Shown here: positions 50,870 to 63,156 of the stretch, piece after piece
How the letters are laid out: each line of letters starts with the position of its first letter
How positions within the stretch are numbered: the stretch's first letter is position 1
Assembly (NCBI GenBank): GCA_004802705.1
Contig: SGPL01000014.1
Location: 1-64,000, forward strand
Reading direction: 5' to 3'
DNA from: Bondarzewia mesenterica
Taxonomy: Eukaryota; Basidiomycota; Agaricomycetes; Russulales; Bondarzewiaceae
DNA length: 64,000 bases
Position numbers and translations under genes: made by a program
Notes under the pieces: model-generated
Databases searched by the model: none
Told to the model about the DNA's origin: nothing
What the model saw: only the letters and a program-made list of their open reading frames with translations

Positions 50870-53800
50870 ATGTCCAGCTATCACGGTTCTCCGTCAAAGG
50901 GAAAGGGAAAAGAGGAGGATTACTGGTCACCGGGCTGGTGGGAATTACAGCCGCTGATTGAACACGAAGAGAGGTTCGTCTCTTTCCTCATGAATTGGAA
51001 AACGTCTTGCTCACTCTCCTTTCAAATCCATATAGGCCTGTTGCATGGAGTGTCTCATCCACTATTTTCACAGCTCACGCTACGGAGCCTCTGATCTTTG
51101 GTCGCCTATTTCCTACAGCCAAGGAATTCGTCGTGCCCTCCCCACCCCCCATCGTGACATCTGCCACTCTATTCGAGCCACCAACTACCATTAACGTATG
51201 TCCTAGTGACAAATGGTTGTTCGCGTACTTTCCAGGTCGAAACGGTGACGGTTTGGGCTGCTTCTGGTTCCGGGGACTCGAGGTGGATAATTGGCATGTC
51301 AAGGAGTGGTTGACTTTTCCTCGGGGCTCCGGGGTCGTAAGTTCAGCTTGGCTCGGAAATGCCAGAAAAGTGAGTGATCAACAGTTCCTGTTCAACTGCA
51401 TTTGCTCTCGTGCTCACGAACCCGAACCTTGCAGTGGGTGACGGACGCAGCTGGGCGAGCTATCCGCCTCCCTTCTCTTGGTCCTCACACACCATGTTCT
51501 TCCCCAACTTTGATGGTAATCACCCGCGCGCTCCAAGCCAATATCTACTATATTCGTCACGGCACTTCTTCTTTCAAAGTACTTAACTGCTCTCTTACGC
51601 AACCGGATCAATCACAAGAGAGTCAGTTGGCTCCCCAGCCATTCGAGATGCCTTCAGGTTCCGGTGGCGTCAAGACCTGTGTTAGTGCAGCTATTGGTCT
51701 TGCATACAATGGTATATATGACCAGCTCATTCACAAATTTTTCTTTGGAATATGATCTGTTTTTTTTTTGTTCACAGAATCCTCGATTTTGATAGCGACG
51801 CAATCCCGGACTGTCCCCCCTCCCATCAGCACGTCTTCGTTCTCCATTGACACGTCGCTCCCAATCGATATCTCCCAGCCAGACCAAGTCTCCGACTCAT
51901 TGGGGGCAGACGACTGGGATGATTGGGGACAAGAACCAGCAATTAACCTATGCGAAGTCCGCATTGGATTCGACTGTGAAACGATGAGTGGGTTTCATCC
52001 CCGTCTGGCTTGTATCTTGCCCGCTGTTCAGAGACTCAATAATTCCAGGTCTATCGACAAACCCTCTTCCATCGCTTTACTGTCAATCTCAACGTCTCAG
52101 CAAACTGGCTTTCATACCACGAAACCCGAACTCAAACGCAGCTGATGCTCGGACAAGCATATATCTGGCTGCGTCGTTTCTTGATTTCGGCGCTTGTAAG
52201 ACAACAGTTCTACTTGCCTCTCCTTACTGACGCATATTCAGATACCTCCACACCCAAATCAGAGTTGCAACTTTATTCCCTGTCAAGAAATCCCTCTCCC
52301 TCCAATAACAGTCGATCCGCATGGGTAAGCATATCACTGGTGTCCAACGAAGCGTCATCAACTAAATTTCCCCTCTTTCTCCCACAGTTGGCTCGCAAGG
52401 AAACATCTCGGGTCTTTTCCTCTGAGATCTTGACATTCGTATCTCCACATACCACCGGATTGCCTTCAGACACGGTACTGGTGGGAACCATCCACAGCTC
52501 CATGAACGTGCCCAAGATTAAACGAAAATCCAAAGAGACCGTCATAGGGAACATTTCCGTTCTACAGCTGTAAGTGTGCACACATGGATTTTCTGTCTTT
52601 TCAATGGTCGGTTTATCCTTCATTATTCATTTCTTTGGCATCCAGGCCTTCACTAAATAACGATAATCGTTGGAGAAGTGTTCCGATATCGTCCTCTGGC
52701 GCGGACAGTGTTTTCCCAGATTGTAGGTGCTCCTCCAGTTTACCCCTTTCTGTGGTGAGCGACGAATGAGACGCTAACGATTGATAATATGCTGGATCAC
52801 CAGTACCTTTGAATATAGCTCTGTCGCCTAATGGTGTCCTGCTGTGCACACTTTCCCCGCCTTTACGTTTCCCAGCCAAAATTTCTATCGAACCTGTACC
52901 AAGACTGTACTCCGATGAGATTTTGGGCCCTTCTGCTAGTACGTTTTCCCTCGCACTATACCTCACGGCGTCTGACATCATGATTTCCTTCATGGTGTAT
53001 TTCGCATGTTAGTCGGAAGAGGACACGCGCCAATTCCCCAGGACGCGTACGTCCTAGTATCAGCAATGCATGCCAGAGGCTCGCTATCCGACATTGTTCA
53101 CCATCTATCTCTCGCCTCGACACCACTTGGCCATGCGGAAGACGTCCTGCGCGGGACGCTGACTCTGCTGGAGCAGCGCGACGACAGCTTGCACCGTCAC
53201 TGGCTGAGCAGCTACCTGGGCCTCGTCCTCGAGGTGTACCGGTACGCACACACGCACGCCACTTTCAATCGTGATTGGCACAACTGACAGTGAAGCCTCG
53301 ATTAATTCGCGTTAACCACTTTTGTTGTTGGGAATAACATGCACAGATCGCGGGCCGGCAGGACGGACGATTTGACGCTCAGGGACGAGCTGGACGCGCG
53401 CCACAGGACTGCGCAGAATCTGTGCTCCGTGATCGCGTGCCATAACGCGTTCGAGGATTGCAGGGACGGCGAGCTGTATGACCTTGGTGAGCCAAACCGC
53501 TTCTCTCTCTACCCTGTGTCCCCATACTGCAGCGTGCTCGTGTCCAATCTCATCGTGCATCTCATTATCAGAGGCGGTGTGGCCGCTCATCGGGCTCAGC
53601 AGCTGGTTCCTCGAGCTCGTCGAGGGACTCTTGAAAGAATGTGTGCTATCGAGCAATGCGTACGCCGACGCGTCCGCGATCCCTCCTCTTCCTCAATCTC
53701 GATCTCCAGCGGGCAAACACACAGACAAAGATCCATTCAATCCCACAAACTGTCCGTTTCCCAACTCTCTTTAACGCTTATGGTGTATTGACGATGTCTG

Positions 53801-54678
53801 ACCTCTCATAACCAGCCCCGCCGTCCCGCAAACGTCCCCCACCAACAGCACCAACAGCAGCAGGGCCCACTGCGCCTCCGATCCTCCTGCACCTGGTACA
53901 CCCACACGCGCTCGCGGGCCTCCGCGCGGTCCTCGCCGACGTCCGGCGGCTGTGTGACCAACTCGTCGGCACGAAAGGAGGGACGGAACGCGTTCGGATG
54001 GCGCGGAACGTCCTCCTCGACGGCGTCCAGGCTTCCGGGATCCAGCTGAAAGAACTCGAGGGCACGCTGACAAGTGCCGCCGAAGAACTCTCGGGTCTCG
54101 ATGGTGAGCCCAACCAACACGCATTTTTCTCTCCTTGTTCTCGCTTCATTTCGAATTCCTTCTCCCCCCCACCTTCTTCTCCCAATCCTCTCGTTCCCAT
54201 TTCTCGTCTGATTGACACCAACCTCTTCGAAACAGGCGAACAACTCCGATCCAGTCTCGCCACATGCCGTCCCCGCCCGGCGCTCGCGCCTGCGCTGCGT
54301 GTGCTCGTGCACAAGCTTGCGGGCTCGGGGGCGATAGACAAGCCGAGACTGTTCATCAAACCCGACGACGTGTTTGGCGGCGCCGCGGGTGCCCAGTTCT
54401 TTGATGGTGACGAAAACAACGACAACGTTCAGGGGACGGATTATGGCGCTGCCGGGCGGGACGTCGTGTCCAAGGGGACGATAGCGCCGCTCCGACGCGA
54501 GGACACGCGCGTGTGTTTGCGGTGCGGTGGGAAGTCGGAGAGGTTGGAGAGGGCAATGGCGGATATGAAACAGACGTCGTTGAAGTGGAGGGCTTGGGAG
54601 AGGAAATGGGGGGTCAGATGTATCTGTGGAGGGCTTTGGGTGGGGACGATGCAGAATCGGTTTCGAAATCTGCTGTGA
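50870..54678 (+). CDS. med16: Mediator complex subunit 16 (tail module)
   Basis: Starts MSSYHGSPSKGKGKEEDYWS then PGWWELQPLIEHEER, with an intron joining to PVAWSVSSTIFTAHATEPLI. The N-terminal part has propeller-like blades (DKWLFAYFPGRNGDGLGCFW, HVKEWLTFPRGSGVVSSAW, WVTDAAGRAIRLPSL, TLMVITRALQANIYYI). Later exons supply the helical part (WPLIGLSSWFLELVEGLLKE, LHLVHPHALAGLRAVLADVR, VQASGIQLKELEGTLT). The C-terminus has the paired cysteine pattern CLRCGGK...WRAWERKW...CICGGLWV, which I know from Med16 C-terminal regions. Med16 links transcription factors to RNA polymerase II through the Mediator tail. About ten short introns are implied. No stop or shift was needed. The family call rests on recalled motifs and is strong at both ends. 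Confidence 0.82.
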
Positions 54679-54876
54679 GCGATGGTGAGCATATAATCAC
54701 GGCTCCATTCGTATTTGCATATTTAGACGAATCGCTGACATGTTTTCATAGCGCGTTCGAATACTCGATTACTTGTACATTGACAGACTGCGACGATAAT
54801 CGCTACAATTCTAACCTGGTATGGGGTATCGTAACGAAACAACAGAGTTCGCAAGGTCCAAGAAATATGTCACGCT

Positions 54877-55337
54877 CTACGACGAGGGCTTATTGATATC
54901 CTGCTGGGCTTCACCCTTGTCTTGGCGAATGTTGCCTGATCACAAACAGCGTCAGCTGTGGGACCGACGAGACACGTAGAAGTGTGCTTACCCGAAGTCT
55001 GTTGCTGTTTGTCGCCAATCACGGCGCCGACAACAGCGTCCTTCTTGCCGACGAGACGATCAGCGGTGCCTTCGGCATAACCTTGGGCTTGAGCGGCTTT
55101 GTACTCGGCCTCGCCGCGGGCGTGCTCCTCCTTGCCGGACTGTTGCCACGACTGGGCGCCGGTCAGGTTGCCAATCTGTGCCATACGTGGTGAGTTTCCA
55201 AAATTTTGTTTCTTCGTGGACAAGGCGTGTTGGGGGCAGGGAGCGGGGGAGACACTTACGGTCTCGACGGCGGAACCCTTCATGGAGTGGTATTGACCAG
55301 TGGTTTTGTTGGGCTGGTTGGAAGAGTCGGAAGACAT
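54877..55337 (-). CDS. CsbD-like stress-response protein, copy 1
   Basis: Three exons, 55,337-55,260; 55,175-54,992; 54,935-54,877, give 106 residues. The N-terminus is [20 protein letters not shown], then [39 protein letters not shown], a [16 protein letters not shown] segment and [14 protein letters not shown]. This is the CsbD/stress-induced small protein fold of hydrophilic helices, found in fungi and bacteria and often induced by stress or stationary phase; the biochemical role is unclear. It is very hydrophilic and probably soluble. It faces copy 2 across a shared 523-base promoter. Confidence 0.85.
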
Positions 55338-55860
55338 GGTTGGTTTGGATGAGAAGATGAGTTGGGTTGGATGAGAACGTGAGTCGGGTTGTTGAACGAA
55401 AGGTGAGGTGGGTGGATGGGTTGAGAGGGAGCAGCCTTGAACGTCTGACTTTTATACTCATCTGACTGGCCTGTTACGGTCACAGTTTGGAAGTTGGAAA
55501 GTGAGCGTTGGGGAGGAATCGAGCGTCATCGGATGGAGTGGCAATGGGTATGACGGCGAGGATGTCATCTGTCTGAACTGAGAATGATCTTCAGTGGATT
55601 TTTAGCTGACCCCTGCAGAAGTTGTGGCCCAGTTTGGGCCCTGCAGTGCAAACTTCGTGCATAAAGCCAACACAGATCCAAAAAGTCAAAACGAGAATGG
55701 TTGCATGTGGTTCGAGAAGTGACATCATCACCGTCGGGCTAGTCGGGCGGTCGCTGTCGTCCACCGACGTCATACCTCCCGCCCCCCGACTCCACCGCCC
55801 CACTCCTCCATCACATATAATGTCGGCTTTCTCTCTCTCTCCAAAAAACCATCCACTCTC
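55338..55860. promoter_or_regulatory. Shared divergent promoter of two CsbD-like genes
   Basis: 523 bases between start codons. A CCCCT word (yeast STRE-like core) occurs near 55,608, and short CCAACC/TCATCC motifs are common on the copy 1 side. Functional sites cannot be shown from sequence alone. Confidence 0.45.
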
Positions 55861-56305
55861 ATGCCTTCCGACTCTTACAACCAATCCAACCAGCCCAACA
55901 AGACCACTGGCCAATACCATTCCTTGAAAGGCACCGTCGTCGAGACCGTAAGTGCCCCCACTCACTCACGATCACTTTAACGTATATCGTTTCAATGCTT
56001 TTGTAGATCGGTGACCTGACCGGCGCCCAAACGTGGCAACAATCCGGCAAAGACGAGCACGCGCACGGCGAGGCAGAGTACAACGCCGCTCAAGCCGAAA
56101 CCTTTATCGAGGGCGCCGCGGACCGCATCAGCGGTAAAGGACGCCGTCTTGGTGCTCTTATGGGGGATAAGCAGCTGCAGGCTGCAGGTGAGTTCATTTT
56201 TTTTCTTTCTTCCGCTGTGCTATATGATGCATGCACATGTCAGGAAATGCGCGCCATGATCAAGGCCAGGCGCAGCAGGATCTCAACACGCCATCTTCGT
56301 TATGA
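55861..56305 (+). CDS. CsbD-like stress-response protein, copy 2
   Basis: Three exons, 55,861-55,947; 56,007-56,187; 56,244-56,305, give 109 residues. It aligns with copy 1 over the whole length: [75 protein letters not shown] and GQAQQDLNTPSSL. Both introns occur at the same places and phases as in copy 1 (after VET, and within the Gly codon before N). This copy differs in a more basic middle (GKGRRLGALM against [11 protein letters not shown]). Role as for copy 1. Confidence 0.85.
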
Positions 56306-56580
56306 TTCTATGATCATTTTTATTTATACAAGACTGAGGCATGGTTAAAAGTTACTCTCGGATTTGATACCAAAACAACGCATCTTGTGTTGTCCTTCTT
56401 TTGCGATTTTTCAGACGAGAGAGCTTGATCGTTGGCCTATACGAACACAGACTGCTTTCAAAGTTTCTTGAGATCCTTGAGAGTGCAGCGGTATTTGCCG
56501 GCGGCAGGCCCAGAGTGACTCGATTTGGTCGCGGGGTTAGGGCCTCAAGATTCCGTTTTAACATTTCTACTTGACTCACC

Positions 56581-57896
56581 ATGTCCTCAGCGTCCACTTC
56601 AATTGTTGCTGGCATCCTCCCCGGCTGTTTAACATCGGGTAATCCTGGAAATGTAGAGAAGAAAGTCGTCAAAAGTGACAGCCTTTGGCTGAACGACGGC
56701 ACCATTGTTATACGAACGATCTCTGCCGATGCTTACACCCTCTACAAAGTGCACAAGTCGATTTTGTCTCTCCACTCACCTGTCTTTCGAGAACTTTTTG
56801 ACTTGCCTCAGGATGCTTTTCACTCTGGCTCAGAGCATTTTGAAGGAATTCCTGTCATGGACTTGCCAGACGTCCCTGATGATGTAAACGACTTCCTCAA
56901 AGCACTGTATCTCCCAATGTAAGTCATGCAGAGAACTTCATGTTTGTATATGGAGTTATTCATTCAGATATATGTGTCACTCAGGGACTTTTTTCGGGGT
57001 ATTGAGCCGCTGTTCGATGACGATCTTTGTCGGGTTCCGGACAGAGCATCTGGACCACTTCGCCTCGCCACCAAGTATGAAGTCTATAGCCTTCGACAGA
57101 TTCTCACATATGCTCTCTATAAGATTTGGCCTAGCCATTACAGTGGGCGGAGAGATATGATGATACGATATTACAATGCGAGCGTGTATAACTCCGTCAA
57201 TCGTGGTGGGAGGGTGAGGGAAGTCTATCCAAATCCGGGTGAGTGTGGATACATTGATGCCCTTCTCTGTGCGTTCAAACTTGCTTCACAACAGCGAAAT
57301 CCATCCNTCTCGCAAAGGACCTGGACATGCCANATATTCTGCCATCGGCGTTCTACGATCTCATGTGCGCTTATGAGNAGNACACCGGCGAACGCATCAT
57401 CACCNCATCAGANCTCACCATGGACGACTTCCATCGNCTCCACTANGGNCGAGTCGCNTTNCAAAAGTCAATCCGCGCTTTTGTCACCAANTTGATCGAC
57501 ANCATCATCCCCGAANTGCAGAAGTCCGGAGANGCATGCGAAGCTCCTGTTACAGGGACCACTCCCGAGCAATGGCCCTGCAGACCTCATTTACAGGAGT
57601 GGTGGGGACACGTTTCAAAAGATAGTGACTTCGCCGCCGATCCTATCNNTTGGCTGAGTATGAGAGGCTTCAAAACACCACTTCCGCCNGCNGTCTGCAA
57701 NAAGTGTAAACNGTCAGTTGAATNTGCCATCGACCGTAAGGGGTCTGGAACGTGGATCGGTCTCAAGGAATTCTTTAATCTGGTCAGTGCCTTACAGTGN
57801 TCCTCGTCATCCGTGCTCATATCATATCGTCTCTGCTAGGAGGAGGNAGTANACCCTCGTTGGGGAGAAGACCCGGATCCGTCNGACTATATNTAG
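56581..57896 (+). CDS. BTB/POZ domain protein
   Basis: Four exons (56,581-56,918; 56,985-57,238; 57,295-57,782; 57,840-57,896) join in frame to 378 residues. The BTB fold begins at SDSLWLNDGTIVIRTIS, continues VHKSILSLHSPVFRELFDLP and HFEGIPVMDLPDVPDDV, then LYLPMDFFRGIEPLF. A helical region follows (LRLATKYEVYSLRQILTYAL), and there is a late CKxC-like pair near 57,700. Single-BTB proteins of this kind are a large, poorly understood family in mushrooms; BTB domains dimerise and can serve as Cullin-3 adaptors. About 25 Ns lie in exon 3, so details there are uncertain. Confidence 0.85.
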
Positions 57897-58888
57897 GAAT
57901 TCTGCNTGATTTCTCCACANATCACTGTGAGGGGCTTCAAGATNAANCTGATTGAGNNCTGAGNGCNTANGCATGTGATCCGGTCTCGATTNAGGACGAC
58001 CCGCTAAGNTAGGCNAGTTTAGCTCGGGCAGGGCCATCCAGGACTANGNGCAGGNATACNGGANCGTCGAGNNGNTCANNGNNCNCNTNANNANGANCNN
58101 GNTGAGCNNNNNNNNNNNNNNNNNNNNNNNNNNNNNNNNNNNNNNNNNNNNNNNNNNNNNNNNNNNNNNNNNNNNNNNNNNNNNNNNNNNNNNNNNNNNN
58201 NNNNNNNNNNNNNNNNNNNNNNNNNNNNNNNNNNNNNNNNNNNNNNNNNNNNNNNNNNNNNNNNNNNNNNNNNNNNNNNNNNNNNNNNNNNNNNNNNNNN
58301 NNNNNNNNNNNNNNNNNNNNNNNNNNNNNNNNNNNNNNNNNNNNNNNNNNNNNNNNNNNNNNNNNNNNNNNNNNNNNNNNNNNNNNNNNNNNNNNNNNNN
58401 NNNNNNNNNNNNNNNNNNNNNNNNNNNNNNNNNNNNNNNNNNNNNNNNNNNNNNNNNNNNNNNNNNNNNNNNNNNNNNNNNNNNNNNNNNAGAGGNNNGA
58501 GNGNTCNAGGNNTGAAGGGANGANGNATNACGANTATTANGAATACAAAAACATGATGTTCGAGCGAGGGGAAGCAGTTCGGTCATGGCAACCGACCGTT
58601 AGGTGCNTCGTAAGACANAAAGGANACAGGTCGCTNGGAGCTACTNATGTCCTAAGCTTCAACNCGACGAAAATGNCCGNCGCCGTCAANNACGCACATG
58701 CCTCGACCNGTCTTCNCCNATCGCCCACATCTCCCTCACTGTGTCTCNTCCACTTGGCCAGCCACGTGCGCCGATTGGCTCAAACTCGAGATGTACAGCT
58801 CCCAATCNTCCAGCCTGAAACGTAGCCGAGCGCAGGCATCAGCAGNCATACACGACAGACGTGCGGAAGCGCCACAAACGAGAGTTGC
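57897..58888. other. Assembly gap and low-quality sequence
   Basis: A solid N run from about 58,110 to 58,490, bordered by N-rich sequence. Nothing can be called. Genes here could be missing. Confidence 0.9.
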
Positions 58889-61800
58889 TCACATTCCCAT
58901 NCTCAAAGGCATCTCNGACCACATCGCCATGAGATCTGCATCCGGGAGNCCCTGGNGCGGTGCTTGGAACGACTCGATCCCTATGGTTGCCTGCGCNTTT
59001 GCATAAGATCCGACGTCCGGTGGCATATCAAACGCTTGAGGCGGAAGAGAAGTCGAATGGCTCTGGCTCGAGTACGCTGCGAAAGNCGGCAGCGTTGACG
59101 ACGCCGACTCGTGCGATGTACCNGTTTGGGGTNTGTGCATGGACGATGCGAGGTCGGGTTGTGTATTATCATGTATCGGTGCGTTNTGCTGCTGTNTGNT
59201 GGCAAAGGNGTTTGCGAACAACTTAGGATCGAAGGACGCGCCTGAGGAGAACAGCTCGTCCACATGCAAATCCGCAGGCACCCCCTTGAGCTCGTGGCTA
59301 TGCTCGGGCAGGCGATTGTAGTGCGAGTGGATCCNNGCGCTCTGCGGGTCCGGGTTCGTCGCATTGTNGTATTCACTCATCCAAGGGTTCGACGAAGAAC
59401 NGCTTTGGTGAAAGATAGAGTTGGACAAATCGGAGGGACGGCCCNTTGTAACTTCGAACCCGGGTGACAGAGCTCCAGTGGAACAGTATAGAGAGCTGCG
59501 GGACTTGCGGGCGAGGGAGCGTCGGCGTCTCTTGTGCGCTTGGACCTTGGCTTGTATTCGGGGACCGGAAGGCCACCGACAGAGGCAAGCTCGCCCAATG
59601 TGTCCCTTGAATTCAGTGTCAGATGACGCGAACGGCACATCGGCAAAACACTCACCACAACTTCCCTGCGACATGCCATCTGTAATTAAANAAANCCAGT
59701 GAGCNAATATTAACAGAATCAAGAGTCNNAGCATGCCCACCTTCTNTCAGCTTCTTTGAGAACCTGCATGCAGAGGTAAACATCCTTCATTTCCTTGACC
59801 AGATCAATCGATATCCTGGATCGCTTCACGCCCCATATGTTGACCAACAAAACNACGGCAGAAACGAATGCCATGAACTGAAAGCGCTCTCCATGNNAGA
59901 CAAGATCTAGGAAAGACGATAAAAAAAAGCCCGCACTTGTATATCTGGGGTTAGCGCAGTCGGTACCCGTCGTCGCAAGGCGTCAACTATATGCGCACAC
60001 GAGCGCGCTGCGTTCGTGCAGATGGCGAGTGAGCTGAAGGCGAGAGGTGACACCTTGCCGGATGAAACGATGAAGCGACGATGAACGAGGATCTGCAGCT
60101 GATAGTACGTTCCGTACAAGAGCGCTGACTGTCGGAAAAATGTGATGTCTTCTCTCATCGGATCCCAGCAAACTGCGAAACCGCAATATTCGGACGTGAC
60201 AAAATTGGGAATAAGGCGTGGAGAAGCATACGGTGATCAGGGACAGAGTCTATCCAGCTGTTTAGCTCAGAATCCAGTCCGGCAACGACGCTTTGCTCCC
60301 ACTGGTCGCCTGTTAGCCCCAAAAAAGACTTCGTCTTCTTGAGCCCGTACTATCGAGAACATAATCAGGATAAATATAATATTTGAGCTAAAGACAGCTT
60401 CACTGACAATCGTTCGGATGGCCTGTAATTGTATTGCGTGGAGCTTCATCACGCAGATGAAGAAGGCCATTTTTGCTGGTTCGCTGGGTGGTTGCTTGAA
60501 TGCCTGTTCGGGGTCTGGATGCGCCCAGTACTCGTCGTCACAAGCGGCCGGAAAGCCGACATCGTAACTNACAACGACNTGTGTCAACANCACAACGGAA
60601 GCCGAGATCCAAATGNTGGCTTACTCCTCCGGTTGCAGAGCGTAAGGTCGTCCGAGAGTCGTGCTCGTCGCTCGATCCCAGAACACAAGCATCCTGCGAG
60701 AACCATGGCATTAGCAACCACATGAATATACGGAAAACATGCACACCAGAACGCCCGTTTCCAGGTCTCATCACAGGCCGACTTCGTGGTACCATGGTAA
60801 ACTTTTTCTCTATGGGCACCCACGTCGAGGGCCANGCGGATACCGAGTCCAACTGTNGTCCAGCAAGCTTGAGGCGGCGAGCAACCGAACAAGTATAACA
60901 CAGAAAGCTATGGAATCGTCAGATTTCTCGAATTTTTGGACGAGCGAAGCGCTTACCGAATGACTTTGCAAGTCATAGACGCTCGTCTCAGCATACGCCG
61001 CCCTTTCGAAGACGTCGACTTGTGCAAACCATTTCCATCCTGCGGAGTACCAGTCTGTCGCATCCTCTGTCAGAACTCGCCTGTCGTCGGTGAAACGGGA
61101 GGCCGTCGCGGCGACGAGAAGAAGNGCTTGCGCGAAGCCGTCGTCTCGGTGATGAAGACCGTCCGCTACTTGACTTTCAAAGGTAGGTCTGTGAAGGATG
61201 GGGTAAAAAGGGTTGACGTTCTCGAAGAAACAGTCGGAAAGGATCTTCATNAGGTCTGGCTCGGGGAAGGTGTGGCTCTTCTTCCATTTTTGTAACCTCA
61301 ATCCTGGCAACTTCTCCCACTGCGGGTAACAAGCTCTGAGAATTTTCGTTCAGAACGGCAAAAAAAAGAGTGCTCTTTACCATATACGGTTTGGCAAATT
61401 GTGGTCTTCCAGGAGAAAATGCATCTCTGTCAGGCTTCCTGCCAGAATGTGTGTATCCGATGTCATGTGCGGTTTGCACCCTTNTGNCGTNAGTACAAAA
61501 GCAATTGGACAAAGAGCGGGAAAACCTACAGTCTCCATGGACTCGACTTTCCGATGAAGCCGACACTTATNTCGCCGAAGCTAATTTCGAGGAGCCTGGT
61601 CGGCTCGCAATCGTCATCGTCAGGGCCTGCATGGTCGGTGACATCGTGCATNCCCAGTTTGACAGCAGAGAGCTGACATNGTTCGGAAGGCGAAGGAAGC
61701 GATAGCGTACTGGGGGAGGCTGTAGGGACGGAGGTTGACTTGGCGAGNAGGGGAGGTGCATTGGTGGCGGCATTNTTAGGGGTGTTATACTCGGACCAGA

Positions 61801-62519
61801 CACTGTCGTCGATGGGTGGCCCAATCAGCTCGGTGAGATCGGCATTCGGAAGAAGCTACNGTGCAATGAGCGGAGGATNAACGAGAAGGAGATCGAAGTT
61901 ACCTTGATCAGNAAGNTCTCTATCCTTTGCATACGCGTCTTCAGCGCATCAAGATAACTAAAGATGCTGCGTGAGTCGATGAAATGCAAGACGNATGAGG
62001 AGAAAGCCATACGCCTTGGGCACTCGCACCTGCGTTCATTGACATGGATGAACGGTTGAAATGTAAGCAAAGGANCAAGCGCACATGCATTCGCGTGTAA
62101 TCTTACCTTGCCTTCATGGAAGTACGTACATTCNGTATCGTTGGCTAGACACAGGGCGCACTTGGTGGAGGCATCGAGCGTTTCACCTGATACAAGTGGG
62201 TGCCGTCAGTTGGTACGAAGAGCGAACGCCAGCTGAACGGAAGTGTACGCNCATCGAACTGTAAAGAAACCCGATATCAGTATATGCTAGTCTCNTTTGC
62301 AGACCTCACACAGAAGACAATCGTTCTGTGTATGAGAGTATGTGCAGGACTCTTATGCAGGACTCAGGTACCGGCGGAGACCGGCGGTCATGCTTGCACA
62401 GTGCACCAGGCCGCACCTTTCCTCGACCTGCACCTGTCGCACGCCCGTGACGCCTTGTGCGAGATTTTCTGCTTCTTGGCCGCCTCTTTCCTGTTCGCTT
62501 TATTCTCTAAGGANGACAT
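58889..62519 (-). CDS. Zn2Cys6 fungal transcription factor with Fungal_trans domain (low-quality region)
   Basis: From ATG 62,519: basic start, then SRACDRCRSRK in exon 1. If the N near 62,252 is T, introns join it to KVRCETLDASTKCALCLAND and ECTYFHEGK, giving all six zinc-binding cysteines. A coiled-coil linker follows (YLDALKTRMQRIE) and a disordered part with LIGPPIDDSVWSEY. The regulatory domain appears in order: NVNPFYPILHRPTFESQVA, RFTDDRRVL, WKWFAQVDVFERAAY, QACWXTVGLGIR with DVGAHR, ETWKRAFW, PAACDDEYWAHPDPEQAFKQ and PAKMAFFICVMKLHAIQLQ. The C-terminus ends in a Ser/Gln-rich activation-like tail. Such factors bind promoters in the nucleus; the target is unknown. Ns and possible small indels prevent an exact model, and some breaks may be real. 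Confidence 0.78.
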
Positions 62520-63156
62520 GGCATAAGATAAGAGCTACGATCAANGAATGGCAGAGCAGAAGGTGGAAAGCGGAGGATTATTGGGNTGAGCGCGGAGTCG
62601 AGNCTCGACACTGCAGTGTATGGCACGGTCGTGAACCTTTGGNGAGGTTCTTTGTCAATTGTTGGCCTGCGCAGTATCCAACCCATGCCGTCATCCCGGT
62701 TAATATGGACCCGTGGGACGCACAAGGTGCTCGCGAAGAACTCCAGGCTGCACACCAGGAGCTGATATATACTATCCTATACTATCGTTGCACTGACCCG
62801 GCCCCTTGTCCTGAACAAATCGCGATCGACACCTTATCTTCCGACTCNCNCGANNNCANNNCNCGANATCTTGNCCGACATTGAACAACATTCGATATTC
62901 CTCGTCGATCCGGTCAAAAATGCCGAAGATGACTCTGGTCATATTGTCTAATATTTGCCGAATATTGTCCACACACCCACCCTACCATGCCGTCGAGTTT
63001 CCTCACCCTCTCACACCCTCTATCCTGCCTGACAGGGTGAGGGGTATGTGGTAGGGATTGTATTCCAACTCCGTCGTGACCCGTGGACTGACATGTCTAA
63101 GATCGTTCGATTCAACCAGAGACGACATGCTATACAAGAGTACATATCACAAAATA
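62520..63156. other. Intergenic between the regulator and carotenoid oxygenase genes
   Basis: Holds the upstream region of the Zn2Cys6 gene and the 3' region of the oxygenase gene. A long plus-strand frame crosses it but has many Ns and no motif. Nothing else called. Confidence 0.45.

Noticed and set aside
53771..54425. Long minus-strand frames in the MED16 3' half
   Set aside because: Arg/Ser/Ala-rich antisense readings of GC-rich coding exons; no independent motifs.
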